Assembly: GCA_020137815.1 (NCBI GenBank)
Contig: CM035351.1
Coordinates: 2,428,409-2,492,408, forward strand
From: Hormiphora californensis
Taxonomy: Eukaryota; Ctenophora; Tentaculata; Cydippida; Pleurobrachiidae
Direction of reading: 5' to 3'
Length of the DNA stretch: 64,000 bases
The notes below the pieces were generated by a model, which did not search any database, was not told the origin of the DNA, and saw nothing but the letters and a program-made list of their open reading frames with translations. The position numbers and the translations under genes are program-made. Within the stretch, counting starts at the first letter, position 1. Every line of letters starts with the position of its first letter. Of the stretch, positions 21,314 through 33,800 are shown in pieces.

Positions 21314-22896
21314 ATGAGAGGCGGAGGATTTGGTGGACTTGCTATGGCTGCGGGGACTGGTGCCCAACCGATAGTAGATGAAGAGAGAGAAAGGGAAAAT
21401 CGACAGTTGCAGAATTTTAATCCCCTTATGGACGACTTTAAAAACAAATCACCAAAGCGCTTTGGTCCAACTGTCTACGTTAATAACATTCCACCAACCA
21501 TGACAGAAAGTGGATTCAGGCAGTTCATTGAACAGCAAGTGGACATTACTATTACGAGCGTGAAGGTCAGAGAAAGTTCAAGACCTGGTCAATTATATGC
21601 AATGGTCGAATGTGCCACTATGGAAGGCTGCATGGAAGTCATAAGAGTGCTAAACAACTACCAAATGGGTAGCCGAACTCTGAGGGCTGAGATGTCCAAA
21701 ACCACCTTGGGTCGAGGTGATGGTAATCGCCGTGGTGGACATGGAGGAGGTAGGGGTATCTCACCTCGGAATGGATTTGAACACAGACCTCGACACAGAA
21801 ATAGTAATGGCGGTGGCTCACACTCCTCCATTAAGTCAGGTGATCGTGAGTGCAACTTTTGTGGAGGACCAGCCGGAATGCATTGTTCTACTTGTGAAAG
21901 GGTCAGTTACTGTTCCGGTACTTGCCAAGGCAAAGATTGGAGTGACCACGAGGCACAATGTTTCCCAAAAGCAGCAAAGAAAAGCAGTGACCCCATGATT
22001 GATGATCTACTTTCAAAGATATCAATGAAATCGCCCAATGCAAATAGCGCATCCCCAGCAATTGTACCTTCTTCGTCTACAAGTAACCACACAGCAAGTA
22101 CAACAAAGAAACCAGTGGCACCTCAAAAACCGTGCACCGTCCCAGAGCCTAATACCATATCCATGGACCCTTCAAAGCCTATCATCGATCAACTACAGAT
22201 GGGTGATACATTCAAGGGGCTTTGGAGCGGAGGGGAACATCCAACAGAGTTTTTCATCCAGCCGTATGACTTTGGAGATGCCTTGGGGAAGCTGAGCGAA
22301 CAATTGACACAACTATACCCTCACTTGCCGCGGAACCCTGATTTCTTCCCTGCCAAAGATGACCGTGTAGTGGCTCTCTTCGAGGGAGATTGGTACCGAT
22401 CAAAGGTCCTGTCTGTCGATGGCCAGGGACAGTATTCTGTCTTGTACATGGACTATGGAAATGTGAGCACAGGTTTCACGGGAAGACATTCGTGCTCTCC
22501 TCAGCCATACGGATCGTCCAGCAATGGCCCTAAAATGCAGTTTATCTGACGCTGAATGTGGCGATGTGGAGTGCTTCAAAAGCTCCCTCCTCAATAAGAT
22601 TGTGTCTGTAACCGCAGTGGGGAGTGTGAATGGTGTCGTGTCTGTCTCCATCACCCTTCCCTCCGGGGAAGATCTGGGAGAAGAAGATCAACACCACTAT
22701 CCCAACTGCTATAGAAGAGGCCCCCGAAGATGCTGCTGCCACTCCCGCTCCTAGGAAACCCAGATCTGTTACTGGAAGCTCACAGGAGGCTCGTATAAAG
22801 GATCTGGAGGAGAAGGTTCAACAACAAGCGAGGGAGATAAAAGAGCTGAAGGTATGGAAGGAGAGAATGGAGGAGTTAATCAGGGGTGGCATGTAA
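21314..22896 (+). CDS. RRM-MYND-Tudor-coiled-coil protein (germline granule type)
   Basis: One long exon starting at ATG 21314. Domains in order: an RRM (about residues 50-130; RNP2-like VYVNNI, degenerate RNP1 GQLYAMVEC), a GGHGGGRG-type Gly/Arg-rich linker, a MYND zinc finger (CNFCGG, CSTCERVSYCSGTC, then H and C), a P/S/T-rich linker, and a Tudor domain (DRVVALFEGDWYRSKVLS, YSVLYMDYGN). In the single frame the protein stops soon after YGN. Removing one extra base near 22464-22473 continues the Tudor fold (VSREDIRALL). Removing a second in the GGGG at 22665-22668 joins to KIWEKKINTTIPTAIEEAPE and a C-terminal coiled coil (RIKDLEEKVQQQAREIKEL) ending at 22896, for about 525 residues. RRM with Tudor recalls TDRD10, and MYND with Tudor recalls TDRD1; such proteins bind dimethyl-arginine in Piwi proteins. 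Both breaks look like sequence errors but could be real. Confidence 0.82.
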
Positions 22897-23221
22897 CAGA
22901 CTGTAGAAGACACTTTTTATCTTGCATTTCGCAGCACACAGTATCTTGATTTAACATCTTAATAAGCATCTTATTTGACGTTAACATCTTCAATGACATC
23001 TCATTTGATGTCAACATCTTAATTTTATTTAAATTTCCTACAACATTTTTATCGCCAATTATTTTTATCAACCGTTGGGACAACCCCGCACATAATATTC
23101 CCTGTGTTTTACTGTCTGTTTTACTGTGGCCCTTCCCAATTCTTTATATCCCCCCTCAATTTAACCAATCAATTCCACCGCGGCCTCTCTCCCTCTCAAT
23201 TCCACTCCTTTTCTCTCTAGA
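22897..23221. other. Short intergenic region
   Basis: Between the Tudor gene stop and the ALG5 ATG. A three-fold imperfect repeat of AACATCTT and TTTGATGTTAACATCTT words lies at 22945-23020. It likely includes the 3' end of one gene and the promoter of the next. Confidence 0.45.
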
Positions 23222-24782
23222 ATGTCCCTCCTGTTGTTATATGGGGCGTACGGTATTATTCTTGGCTTGGTCTTGTTCGCTGCTTTAATAATTGGCATCA
23301 GAGCTACCTCTGCCGTGCCTACAAAATCCAGGTGAGATCTCATGTATTATCATCATATTTGTGTATAAACGGGGATGTCATGGAAGAGGGAAACTTAGCC
23401 TTTTTGTTGGTTTAAAACCCTCTTAGTCGGTCCATCTCAGTATTTCCCTCACACGGTTTATAATGTCAGTACTTCCCTCACACAGGCTGCAGTTGAACTT
23501 CAAGGACTCCAAAACTGGGGAGGAGCACCCGTTTCCCTCTATTGATGAGGAACCCACTAAAGACCTAACTATCGTGATACCTGCTTACAATGAGAGTCAA
23601 CGATTACCAAAGTAGGTGATATAACTAGCTGTTTATGATAGGAGACACTAATGTCCGAACATTAGTGCGGCTGAGATGTTTGGCACCTGTAATAATTCTA
23701 GGCGTGGTGAACTTGTGTTGCTCATACCACGCAATGCTAGCGTCCCTTACAGACAGTCTATCAACAGTGATGGGCAGTGATATATTGTTATTGTTTGAGC
23801 CGTGTATCTCAAATTTCAATATCAATTAAGTGGTGGAATGAGAGGGAGAACATTATCGCGTGAGAGCAGTTATACATTTTAACTCATATAATCACCATGT
23901 GACAACTAATCCCTCCCACGATTAGATTTTTGGATGTGTTGATACCCTACCTGAAGACGGTTAGTTACAGTTACGAGATCATAGTGGTGGATGATGGTAG
24001 CAAAGACAAAACTGTGGATGTGGTTCAGTCGTATGTGAGAACACATGGTACTGATATGATCAGGTACGTGAGAACACATGTTACTGACATGATCAGGTAC
24101 GTGAGTCACCCTATCACGTGATATCGAACAATTTTTCTGAATATTTGCAAATTCTGCACCCACCCTGTATCATCACATCACATCTCCAATAAACACCACA
24201 TATTTCCCCTTTATTAGGTGTATGAAGCTGCCCTGTAACAGAGGAAAGGGAGGTGCAGTGAGACAGGGAGTACTCAGTGCCCGAGGTACAGAGATCCTAT
24301 TTGCTGATGCGGACGGTGCCACTGATATCAATGACCTGGGTAAAGTCCGGGCTGGCCTGGCCTCCCTCAACACCAACATGGGTATATCGGCTGGGTCACG
24401 TGCACATCTCCAGGATGATGCTGTTGCCTCCAGGACAGTCATCAGGAATGTGCTCATGTGGGGTTTCCACGTGTTTGTCCAGGTTGTCGGGGGAGTTAGT
24501 GATGTCAAGGATACGCAATGTGGATTTAAGTTGTTTACACGGAAGGCCGCTGCGGCGGTTTTTAAAAATATGAACGTGGAACGGTGGGCATTTGATGTGG
24601 AGATCTTTGTTATTGCGAATATTCTGGGGATCAAGGCGTGTGAGGTGGCGGTTAACTGGCAAGAGATTGATGGCTCTAAACTGGTCCCCATCTACAGTTG
24701 GTTGGAGATGGCTAAAGATTTAGCGATGATTAGGGCTAGGTACCTTATAGGAGCATGGTCTGTTAACGTCAAGGAGGAGTAG
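23222..24782 (+). CDS. ALG5: Dolichyl-phosphate beta-glucosyltransferase ALG5
   Basis: Four exons: 23222-23331, 23486-23611, 23926-24063 and 24218-24782. The N-terminus is one membrane anchor (LLLLYGAYGIILGLVLFAAL), followed by a GT2 catalytic domain: TIVIPAYNES, IIVVDDGSKDKT, NRGKGGAVRQGV, FADADGAT (the DXD motif), AGSRAHL, DTQCGFKLFTR, ERWAFDVEIF, VNWQEIDGSKLVP. This run of motifs matches ALG5 closely along its full length. The enzyme transfers glucose from UDP-glucose to dolichyl phosphate on the cytosolic face of the ER, giving the donor used to glucosylate the N-glycan precursor. Exon 3 has two possible donors, GT at 24064 and at 24097, in a 33-bp direct duplication; the second adds 11 residues (ending VTDMIR) next to the catalytic core. 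Confidence 0.95.
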
Positions 24783-25518
24783 TCGAGAGAAAGAAAGATG
24801 ACTTTCAGAATGCCAATGTCAATTTCAAAGTAGACGGAATTGTCATATTTTAGAGGGTAATACTATTCAGTAGACATTTAGAATGTGCATAGGGATTAGT
24901 GTTAGACTGTATATTTATCTGGTGAGAGTGGGGAGAGAGAGGAATAAGGAAACATTGATGTGTATTTAACTCATTGACCGAGTTGGAGGTTGTTGTGTGT
25001 GTTTTTCAGATAATAATATTATATTAACTCTTCTAAACTCTATAACATAATATTCTCACAAGTTCTCACGAATGACGTTTTTGGTTTTAGTGTAAACAAA
25101 TTTAATGATTGTTGATTTATTTTCCCTAAATTTTACCTGTCTTATTTTGCCACACAACCATCAACTGTCGAGTGTCGATCTGATACAACCCCCTACTACC
25201 AGTGTTGCCCTCAATAAACTCACATTCGTTTGGGAGTGCCCTAACTGTACTCAAAAACAAGGCGTATCAAATTATACAGTACATAAAATAAGAAGTTATA
25301 ACGTAGTTAATAGACAAAATTACTATAGCATAGCATAGTATCTAGCACATATTGGGTCATTTTGAAATCAAATGAAAGTCCGTTAATTTTCAGTTTCTCA
25401 AGCTGTTGACTCCACAAATAAATATCACAGCTATCACCACCTGAAAACAATTTATTTAAGTCCTGCAGTTATTCAATACTGAACATAAATTAACACAGTT
25501 CAAGTTGGCTTGGTAGTA
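24783..25518. other. Intergenic sequence after ALG5
   Basis: AT-rich, no gene recognised. It presumably contains the ALG5 3' untranslated region at its start. The small open frame at 25105-25338 has no recognisable domain. Confidence 0.45.
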
Positions 25519-27083
25519 CAGGGTGTCCCATATATATTCTGTGGGTCGGTTGGCGGGCTGTCACGCAAAAACCGTGATAGTTGTGTGAAAACAAACTACG
25601 GGAGTGTGCTGGATTAATTCCTTCCTAACTGATGGCTTTGTTTTTAAATTAAATTTCAAAAGTTCATTTTTCATGAATGAACATTCCTGTCATTCATTCG
25701 TGAATTCTGAAATATTGTTTACCTTGAGTAAAAAACTTTTCTTTGGCTCGAAATTATCTTTCCAATGAGCACCATAAAAATCAAATTGAAGCACCGGATC
25801 GCATGGCAGGTGAGAAAATGCAAATGCATGATTTTGGCCATTCCTGCGACTTTCAATCAGCTGTATCACCGCTACTTTCAGTTCAATCCTTTTAAAAGTT
25901 TGGGTGAACATTGGTGAAGATAAGATCTTTGCTCACAAGAAAAATCAAGGTCAAAACTCAAAGTTCATTTTTCATTTTTGGTAGTTCATTCCACTCATTC
26001 AGGAACAAACATCCCTAAAGTGACGAAAAGGTTTGGGTTTTGTTTGGCCCATGTCCTGAAACGACAGAGAGGTGTAAAAAACGTGTTTCCGGGCTAGTTA
26101 GTGGGTGTCCATGTGATCATTATGATATCTGACACCTGTGCTGAGCCATAATTAAGAGATTTTCTCAAATTCAAACATGGGATACGAGTATTCTGCGATT
26201 GGTATCGTGCACCAATAACAAGAGATCCCATAGCACCTCAAAACTTATGATTAGCTAAAGGAAATGAGTTGATTCACGCTTGAAAATGTTCGTTTAGTCC
26301 GAATTTACATTGGTTTTAATCTTTTCAATCGTAAATCAACTCATTTTTAGCTAATCATAATTTTTGAGGTGCTATGGGATCTCTTGTTATTGGTGCACGA
26401 TACAAATCACAGAATACTCGTATCCCATGTTTGAATTTGAGAAAATCTCTTAATTATGGCTCAGCACAGGTGTCAGATATCATAATGATCACATGGACAC
26501 CCACTAACTAGCCCGGAAACACGTTTTTACACCTCTCTGTCGTTTCAGGACATGGGCCAAACAAAACCCAAACCTTTTCGTCACTTTAGGGATGTTTGTT
26601 CCTGAATGAGTGGAATGAACTACCAAAAATGAAAAATGAACTTTGAGTTTTGACCTTGATTTTTCTTGTGAGCAAAGATCTTATCTTCACCAATGTTCAC
26701 CCAAACTTTTAAAAGGATTGAACTGAAAGTAGCGGTGATACAGCTGATTGAAAGTCGCAGGAATGGCCAAAATCATGCATTTGCATTTTCTCACCTGCCA
26801 TGCGATCCGGTGCTTCAATTTGATTTTTATGGTGCTCACTGGAAAGATAATTTCGAGCCAAAGAAAAGTTTTTTACTCAAGGTAAACAATATTTCAGAAT
26901 TCACGAATGAATGACAGGAATGTTCATTCATGAAAAATGAACTTTTGAAATTTAATTTAAAAACAAAGCCATCAGTTAGGAAGGAATTAATCCAGCACAC
27001 TCCCGTAGTTTGTTTTCACACAACTATCACGGTTTTTGCGTGACAGCTCGCCAACCGACCCACAGAATATATGGGACACCCTG
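25519..27083. mobile_element. 1,565-bp foldback DNA element, second family member
   Basis: Termini CAGGGTGTCCCATA and its reverse complement, TA-flanked, with arms complementary over almost their whole length around a centre near 26300. It has the same length as the element at 3444-5008. The sequence between about 300 and 700 bp from each end is strongly similar to that element (for example the stretch containing CAAGGTCAAAACTCAAAGTT), while the termini and loop have diverged. A 73-codon frame with IQLIESRR occurs once on each arm in opposite orientations. It is probably non-coding. Confidence 0.85.
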
Positions 27084-27883
27084 TATAAAAGCATTGGGAG
27101 CATTAGGCTGTCACATTAGGCTGTCACGATGATATAATATATCGCTTTGAGCAACTCGTGAACATGAAACCACTGGTAACCGCTACAGTTTACAGGTAAC
27201 CATGGTTACCGCTAAAGTTTGCAAGTAACCATGGTAACCGCTACAGATTATAGGTTACCATGGTAAGCACAATTCACAAGGAGTTATCTTCCTCGTCGCT
27301 CGAAAATGCAAAATAGATATCGTGTTGGTCGGCAGGAATAGCACAGCCACAGCAAAAACTTCCAAAAATGTATCTTCGTACCGTCACAAGTAGACTTGAC
27401 CTGATAGGGGGCGGTTTTTGTATATTTGATAGGGAGAGAGACAAAGAAAATGAAGGGATGACAGAGAGAATGAAGACAAAAAGATTTAGATAGGGACAGC
27501 ACTTTTTGATAAAATTTCCTTTAGGCCCCTCTTATAAGCTTAGTACATAATTTATGATTACACAATGCGCTTATATTGATCTCAGGCTACACCATTAACT
27601 GTAGTACTGAAGTTCTAGAACTAGAAGTGCCATCCCTATTTCGAGGAAAAAAGTCGTAACTGATTGAAATAAATGTACTAATAAAACGAATAACCAATTA
27701 ATATTTTACAGAAAATTCACAATTTATAAATGGCACTGAATGCAACAAAAAAACACATAAAGATTATTTTTATAAATGAAAATTCACTTCAACACCCCTT
27801 TTAATTTTCTCACACGTCACTCTCACACGTCTCAGTTAATATTTTTTCTTTGCAAAGCCCTCTGATATTAATCAATGAAGGAC
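27084..27883. other. Intergenic region with palindromic GGTTACCATGGTAACC repeats
   Basis: From about 27170 to 27265 there are three near-copies of a 32-bp unit containing GTAACCATGG with a palindromic core. One (27225-27238, GTAACCATGGTAAC) fits the RFX X-box consensus GTNRCC-NN-RGYAAC. The rest of the stretch is unremarkable and AT-rich, and probably includes the 3' untranslated region of the giant minus-strand gene. Confidence 0.5.
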
Positions 27884-30800
27884 TCATTCCAACATGGGGC
27901 ACGATTGGCAGACGTGTACATACAAATGTACAGGCTCATCTCCAATGCCCATTCGCACACTAATCTCCTCTAGATGTTGGGCAAGGGCCACACACAGGTC
28001 ACATGCACAGTTTTCAGCGGGCGACATGGTCGTCGCTTCTTCTATCATATCTGTCTGAGTCGCAGCGTCGCAGCGATCCCTAGTGGAGAACAGGAATGTT
28101 ACTATGGTAACCTAATCTGAACAGTGGTGAACATGAACCATGGAGCATGAATGTTGCTACATGTTACTACTTGTATAGTAACAATTAACGAATTAGGGGT
28201 GAACAATGGTATATGCAATGATTTATGAATACAAATATCAAGTTCTAGGAAGTTCTCCAAGCCATCTAGAAAACCCATTGGAGAACCTTTTAAACACGAC
28301 GTAACACAGATTTCACTTGTCACAGATCAGTTTTTGCACAAACAATAAACATTGTGGAACACATTTAGTCAAGTGAAGAAAGGCTTTCCAATCTTGTTAT
28401 TGGTGAGCCGATCCACAGAATAACATACCACCGCACTTTTACTAACAATAACATGTAAAGAGTTTTCAAGAACAATGAAGGATTAAAAGAGTTTTACGAT
28501 GTATACATACCAGGGCGTGTGAGTAAATCGGTCTTCAGGGACCAAAATGACTGAACTCGGATCATAGCTTTGCAATCGTTTTAATTTAATCGTCATCTGA
28601 AAATGGATGAATGATTAAAGTCGGTTACGGTTTGGAATTTGTTGTATGGAAGTTTAAAATTCAAAAAGACAGTGATTCTATTGACTAATGAGTCATTAGT
28701 TATGACTATTGCAAATACAATTACCTCAGTTTGAGTTGTCTGTCGTTTGTCCTCTGGTTTGATTTCAGGTAGAGATCCTGCCTCGAACGTAGGGTCACAG
28801 GGAAGACAAAGGGACAACTCTACTTTAGGAATGGTTTCCTCGGAAATATCAACTATCTCAATTATTTTTGGGTATCTCCCTTTCACCTCCCATCTCTTTC
28901 TTGAAGATGAGGAGGAAGATGAGGAGGAAGAGCTATCAGAAGATGATGAGCTATCCGAGACGGAGGGGCTAGTTGAAGGATCTCCCACAATCAGCCTTCC
29001 GATTTCATAATCGTTCAGGTAGATAGGCTCAGGAAGTCGGAGAGTTAGAATGGTGGCTAGGAATAGTACCACATCATCAGAGCTCTCTCTCAGTTCAGGA
29101 TGTGTGAAGTCTCGTGGGTTGAGATCAAGTGTTGGCAAGTCTAGGAACCGCTCAGCAGCGCTCAGAGATGCCTCAATTCTGGTCCAAGGAGGTTGTTCCA
29201 TTATCACGATGAATGTAGGAATGTGTACTACAATTATTGTAACAAGCACACGTCCATCCCGTAGATCAGTGGTGAAATTATTTACCTCTGGGAATTGTCT
29301 TTGGAGTTGACCCAAAACTACAGTCTCACGTGATTCAGGATCCAAAGCTCTCAATGCTATTTCAGCGTGAGAAGAACTTGTACTGGTTGACCGAGATTTC
29401 TTGCTGGACTTGGATGATTTGGATGACTTGGAAGTCTTGGAAGAGTCACTAGAAGAACTGTCACTTGAGTCATCCTTTATCAGCGAAGCAGGCTTCTGGG
29501 ATGATTTCTTGCTAGACTTGGATGTCTTGGATGTCTTCGACGCCTTGGAAGAGTCGCTAGAAGAACTATGATCTGAGTCACGCTTCTTTTCAGAAATGTC
29601 AACCTCCGGAGTTTTAGGTTTTACATCTGGCTGACTCTTTACGTTCACTGCAATGTCAGGAATATCCACGTCGGATTCGTCAGAAATCTGGATATTTTGA
29701 CTTGTCGAGGATGGCTTTTCAGAAGAGGGCGTGGGAAGTTCTGGATTCCTTGCTTTTAGTAGACTTGAAAATACCAGTTGCTTTACGCAAGAAACCTTTG
29801 AAACCTCCAATCTTAGCAGGTTTTTTGTCCTCAGACTTTTGGGTCGGTTGATTTCCAGTGGTGGAAGTTTTGATACTAGTTGAATTATCTGCAGGGTCCC
29901 GATTCAAAGAAAGTGAAACTTCGGGATCCTTTTTATCATCCTTCTTGGTGGTTGTTTTCGACGATGAAGGTGAACTCGAATCGTACTTCTTCAACAACTT
30001 AACTCGATTTGGAGGGTTCTTGGACGATCGAGAAACAGCCGGCTGACTTGATGAACTATTAGAAGTACCATCAGACTTGCTGCTAGAACTTGATGAAGAG
30101 GTACTACTCGTATCGTACGACTTTAAAATGAAATCTTTCCAGGAGACCGATTCTTCGATTTACTGCCAGTTTTACTTGCAGTATGTTTATCCTTATTAGT
30201 TTTGGATTCGGACGTATCGGAAGAGTCGCTAAGGTAGTACTTCTTCCGTGAACCTGGCTCACTGGAAGATTTTTTGCCGGACTTGGATGTCTTGGAAGAG
30301 TCACTCGAAGAACTGTCACTTGAGTCATCCTTTTTATGCGAAGTAGATTTCTGGGATGATTTCTTGCTAGACTTGGATGTCTTGGACGTCTTGGAAGAGT
30401 CACTAGAAGAACTGTCACTGGAGTCATCCTTTATCAAGGAAGCAGGCTTCTGGGACGATTTCTTGCTAGACTTGGATGACTTGGAAGTCTTAGACGTCTT
30501 GGAAGAGTTGCTAGAAGAACTGTCACTGGAGTCATCCTTTTTCTGCGAATCAAGCTTCTGGGATGATTTCTTGCTAGACTTGGATGACTTAGAAGTCTTG
30601 GACGTCTTGGAAGAGTCACTAGAAGAACTGTCACTGGAGTCATCCTTTTTCTGCGAAGCAGGCTTCTGGGACGATTTCTTGCTAGACTTGGATGACTTAG
30701 AAGTCTTGGACGTCTTGGAAGAGTCACTAGAAGAACTGTCACTGGAGTCATCCTTTTTCTGCGAAGCAGGCTTCTGGGACGATTTCTTGCTAGACTTGGA

Positions 30801-33800
30801 TGTCTTGGACGTCTTGGAAGAGTCACTAGAAGAACTGTCACTTGAGTCATCCTTCTTATGCGAAGTAGATTTCTGGGATGATTTCTTGCTAGACTTGGAT
30901 GACTTGGAAGTCTTAGGACGTCTTGGAAGAGTCACTAGAAGAACTGTCACTGGAGTCATCCTTTATCAAGGAAGCAGGCTTCTGGGATGATTTCTTGCTA
31001 GACTTGGATGACTTAGAAGTCTTGGACGTCTTGGAAGAGTCACTAGAAGAACTGTCACTGGAGTCATCCTTTTTCTGCGAAGCAGGCTTCTGGGACGATT
31101 TCTTGCTAGACTTGGATGTCTTGGACGTCTTGGAAGAGTCACTAGAAGAACTGTCACTTGAGTCATCCTTTTTATGCGAAGTAGATTTCTGGGATGATTT
31201 CTTGCTAGACTTGGATGTCTTGGACGTCTTGGAAGAGTCACTAGAAGAACTGTCACTGGAGTCATCCTTTATCAAGGAAGCAGGCTTTTGGGACGATTTC
31301 TTGCTAGACTTGGATGACTTGGAAGTCTTAGACGTCTTGGAAGAGTCGCTAGAAGAACTGTCACTGGAGTCATCCTTTTTCTGCGAAGCAGGCTTCTGGG
31401 ATGATTTCTTGCTAGACTTGGATGACTTAGAAGTCTTGGACGTCTTGGAAGAGTCACTAGAAGAACTGTCACTGGAGTCATCCTTTGTCTGCGAAGCAGG
31501 CTTCTGGGACGATTTCTTGCTAGAATTGGATGTCTTGGACGTCTTGGAAGAGTCACTAGAAGAACTGTCACTGGAGTCATCCTTTATCAAGGAAGCAGGC
31601 TTTTGGGACGATTTCTTGCTAGAATTGGATGACTTGGAAGTCTTAGACGTCTTGGAAGAGTCGCTAGAAGAACTGTCACTGGAGTCATCCTTTTTCTGCG
31701 AAGCAGGCTTCTGGGATGATTTCTCGCTAGACTTGGATGACTTAGAAGTCTTGGACGTCTTGGAAGAGTCACTAGAAGAACTGTCACTGGAGTCATCCTT
31801 TGTCTGCGAAGCAGGCTTCTGGGACGATTTCTTGCTAGACTTGGATGTCTTGGAGGTCTTGGAAGAGTCACTAGAAGAACTGTCACTGGAGTCATCCTTT
31901 ATCAGGGAGGCAGGCTTTTGGGACGATTTCTTGCTAGACTTGGATGACTTGGAAGTCTTGGACGTCTTGGAAGAGTCACTAGAAGAACTGTCACTGGAGT
32001 CATCCTTTGTCTGCGAAGCAGGCTTCTGTGACGATTTCTTGCTAGACTTGGATGTCTTGGACGTCTTGGAAGAGTCACTAGAAGAACTGTCACTGGAGTC
32101 ATCCTTTATCAGGGAGGCAGGCTTTCGGGACGATTTCTTGCTAGACTTGGATGACTTGGAAGTCTTGGACGTCTTGGAAGAGTCACTAGAAGAACTGTCA
32201 CTGGATCCATCCTTTTTCTGAGAAGCAGACTTCTGGGATAACTTCTCGTAGGACTTGGATGATTTGGAAGTCTTAGAAGAATCACTTGCAGAATTATCAC
32301 TCGATTTTTCCCTATTTGCAGATGTAGGAATCATTTTATGAGTTGTTGGCTGTGTGCTTTTAACTTGCACAGCTAGGTTCAAAACTTCCTCTGACTCACT
32401 AGACTCATCTGTCAGTGATCTGCTGGTAGTTTGGTCCTCTTTCTTACTGGTTCCACTTCTTGACAGCGTCTTAGTACTTGGCGAATCCTCGCTTGAGTCT
32501 GAGCTAGTTGAGCTAGTTTCAGAATCCTCTGAATCAATGGAAACAGTCACTGATTTGCTGATAGAAGTAGTATTTTTGCTAGTGGATGTTCCTGTTGTAG
32601 TCTGTTTCTCTGAAACGGTGGGCGTTTCGCGGTCGGTAAGAACTAACTTCGAACTATCAACCTTACTCGTAGTTTTTTCTTCTGTTTCCCAATCTGTAAC
32701 TGATTTGGAGGCAGTAACGGTAGAAGGCTTTGTAGAGGACTGATGAGAGGAGGAAGTAACTTCTGATGATGAAAGCGAAGAAGATTTGCTTCCAGAATCA
32801 CTAGAATCGGAAGAAAGAGAGGTAGTGGTAATTGTTAAAACCAATCCAACTTGATTGTCCTTGCTATTTGAACTATCACTCGATGTACTCTTTGCCTTCG
32901 AAATAGATTTGGTCGGTTTGGATGTCTTGGACGTCTTGGAAGAATCGCTAGAGGAACTGTCACTTGAGTCATCCTTTTTCTGAGAAGCTGGCTTCTGGGA
33001 TGATTTCTTACTAGACTTGGATGTCTTGGACGTCTTGGAAGAGTCACTTGAAGAACTGTCACTTGATTCATCCGTTTTCTGTGAAGCAGGCTTTTGGGAC
33101 GATTTCTTGCTAGACTTGGATGACTTGGAAGTTTTGGACGTCTTGGAGGAGTCGCTAGAAGAACTGTCACTGGATCCATCCTTTATCAGTGATGCTGGCT
33201 TCTGGGATGATTTCTTACTAGACTTGGATGTCTTGGACGTCTTGGAAGAGTCACTAGAAGAACTGTCACTTGAGTCATCCTTTTTATGCGAAGTAGATTT
33301 CTGGGATGATTTCTTGCTAGACTTGGAAGTCTTAGATGTCTTGGAAGAGTCACTAGAAGAACTGTCACTTGAGTCATCCTTTTTATGCGAAGTAGACTTC
33401 TGGGATGATTTCTTGCTAGACTTGGATGTCTTGGACGTCTTGGAAGAGTCACTAGAAGAACTGTCACTGGAGTCATCCTTTTTCTGAGAAGCAGGCTTTT
33501 GGGACGATTTCTTGCTAGACTTGGATGACTTGGAAGACTTGGACGTCTTGGAAGAGTCACTAGAAGAACTGTCACTGGAGTCATCCTTTATCAGGGAAGC
33601 AGGCTTTTGGGACGATTTCTTGCTAGACTTGGATGACTTGGAAGTCTTAGACGTCTTGGAAGAGTCACTAGAAGAACTGTCACTTGAGTCATCCTTTTTA
33701 TGCGAAGTAGATTTCTGGGTTGATTTCTTGCTAGACTTGGATGTCTTGGACGTCTTGGAAGAGTCACTAGAGGAACTGTCACTGGAGTCATCCTTTATCA

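Noticed and set aside
22464-22473. A 10-base or 46-base intron at the Tudor frame break
   Set aside because: Ten bases is too short to splice. Using GTGAGC...CTCCTCAG (46 bases) removes the conserved VSREDIRALL part and leads to a stop, so a one-base insertion explains the data better.
30923-32221. 432-codon plus-strand frame (LDVLEESLEELSLESSFF repeats) and many similar plus-strand frames up to 46 kb
   Set aside because: These are antisense shadows of the Ser/Asp/Lys satellite. The unit length is a multiple of three and lacks stops in several frames, so any frame stays open. The minus-strand sense frame alone connects to CH domains and good splice sites.
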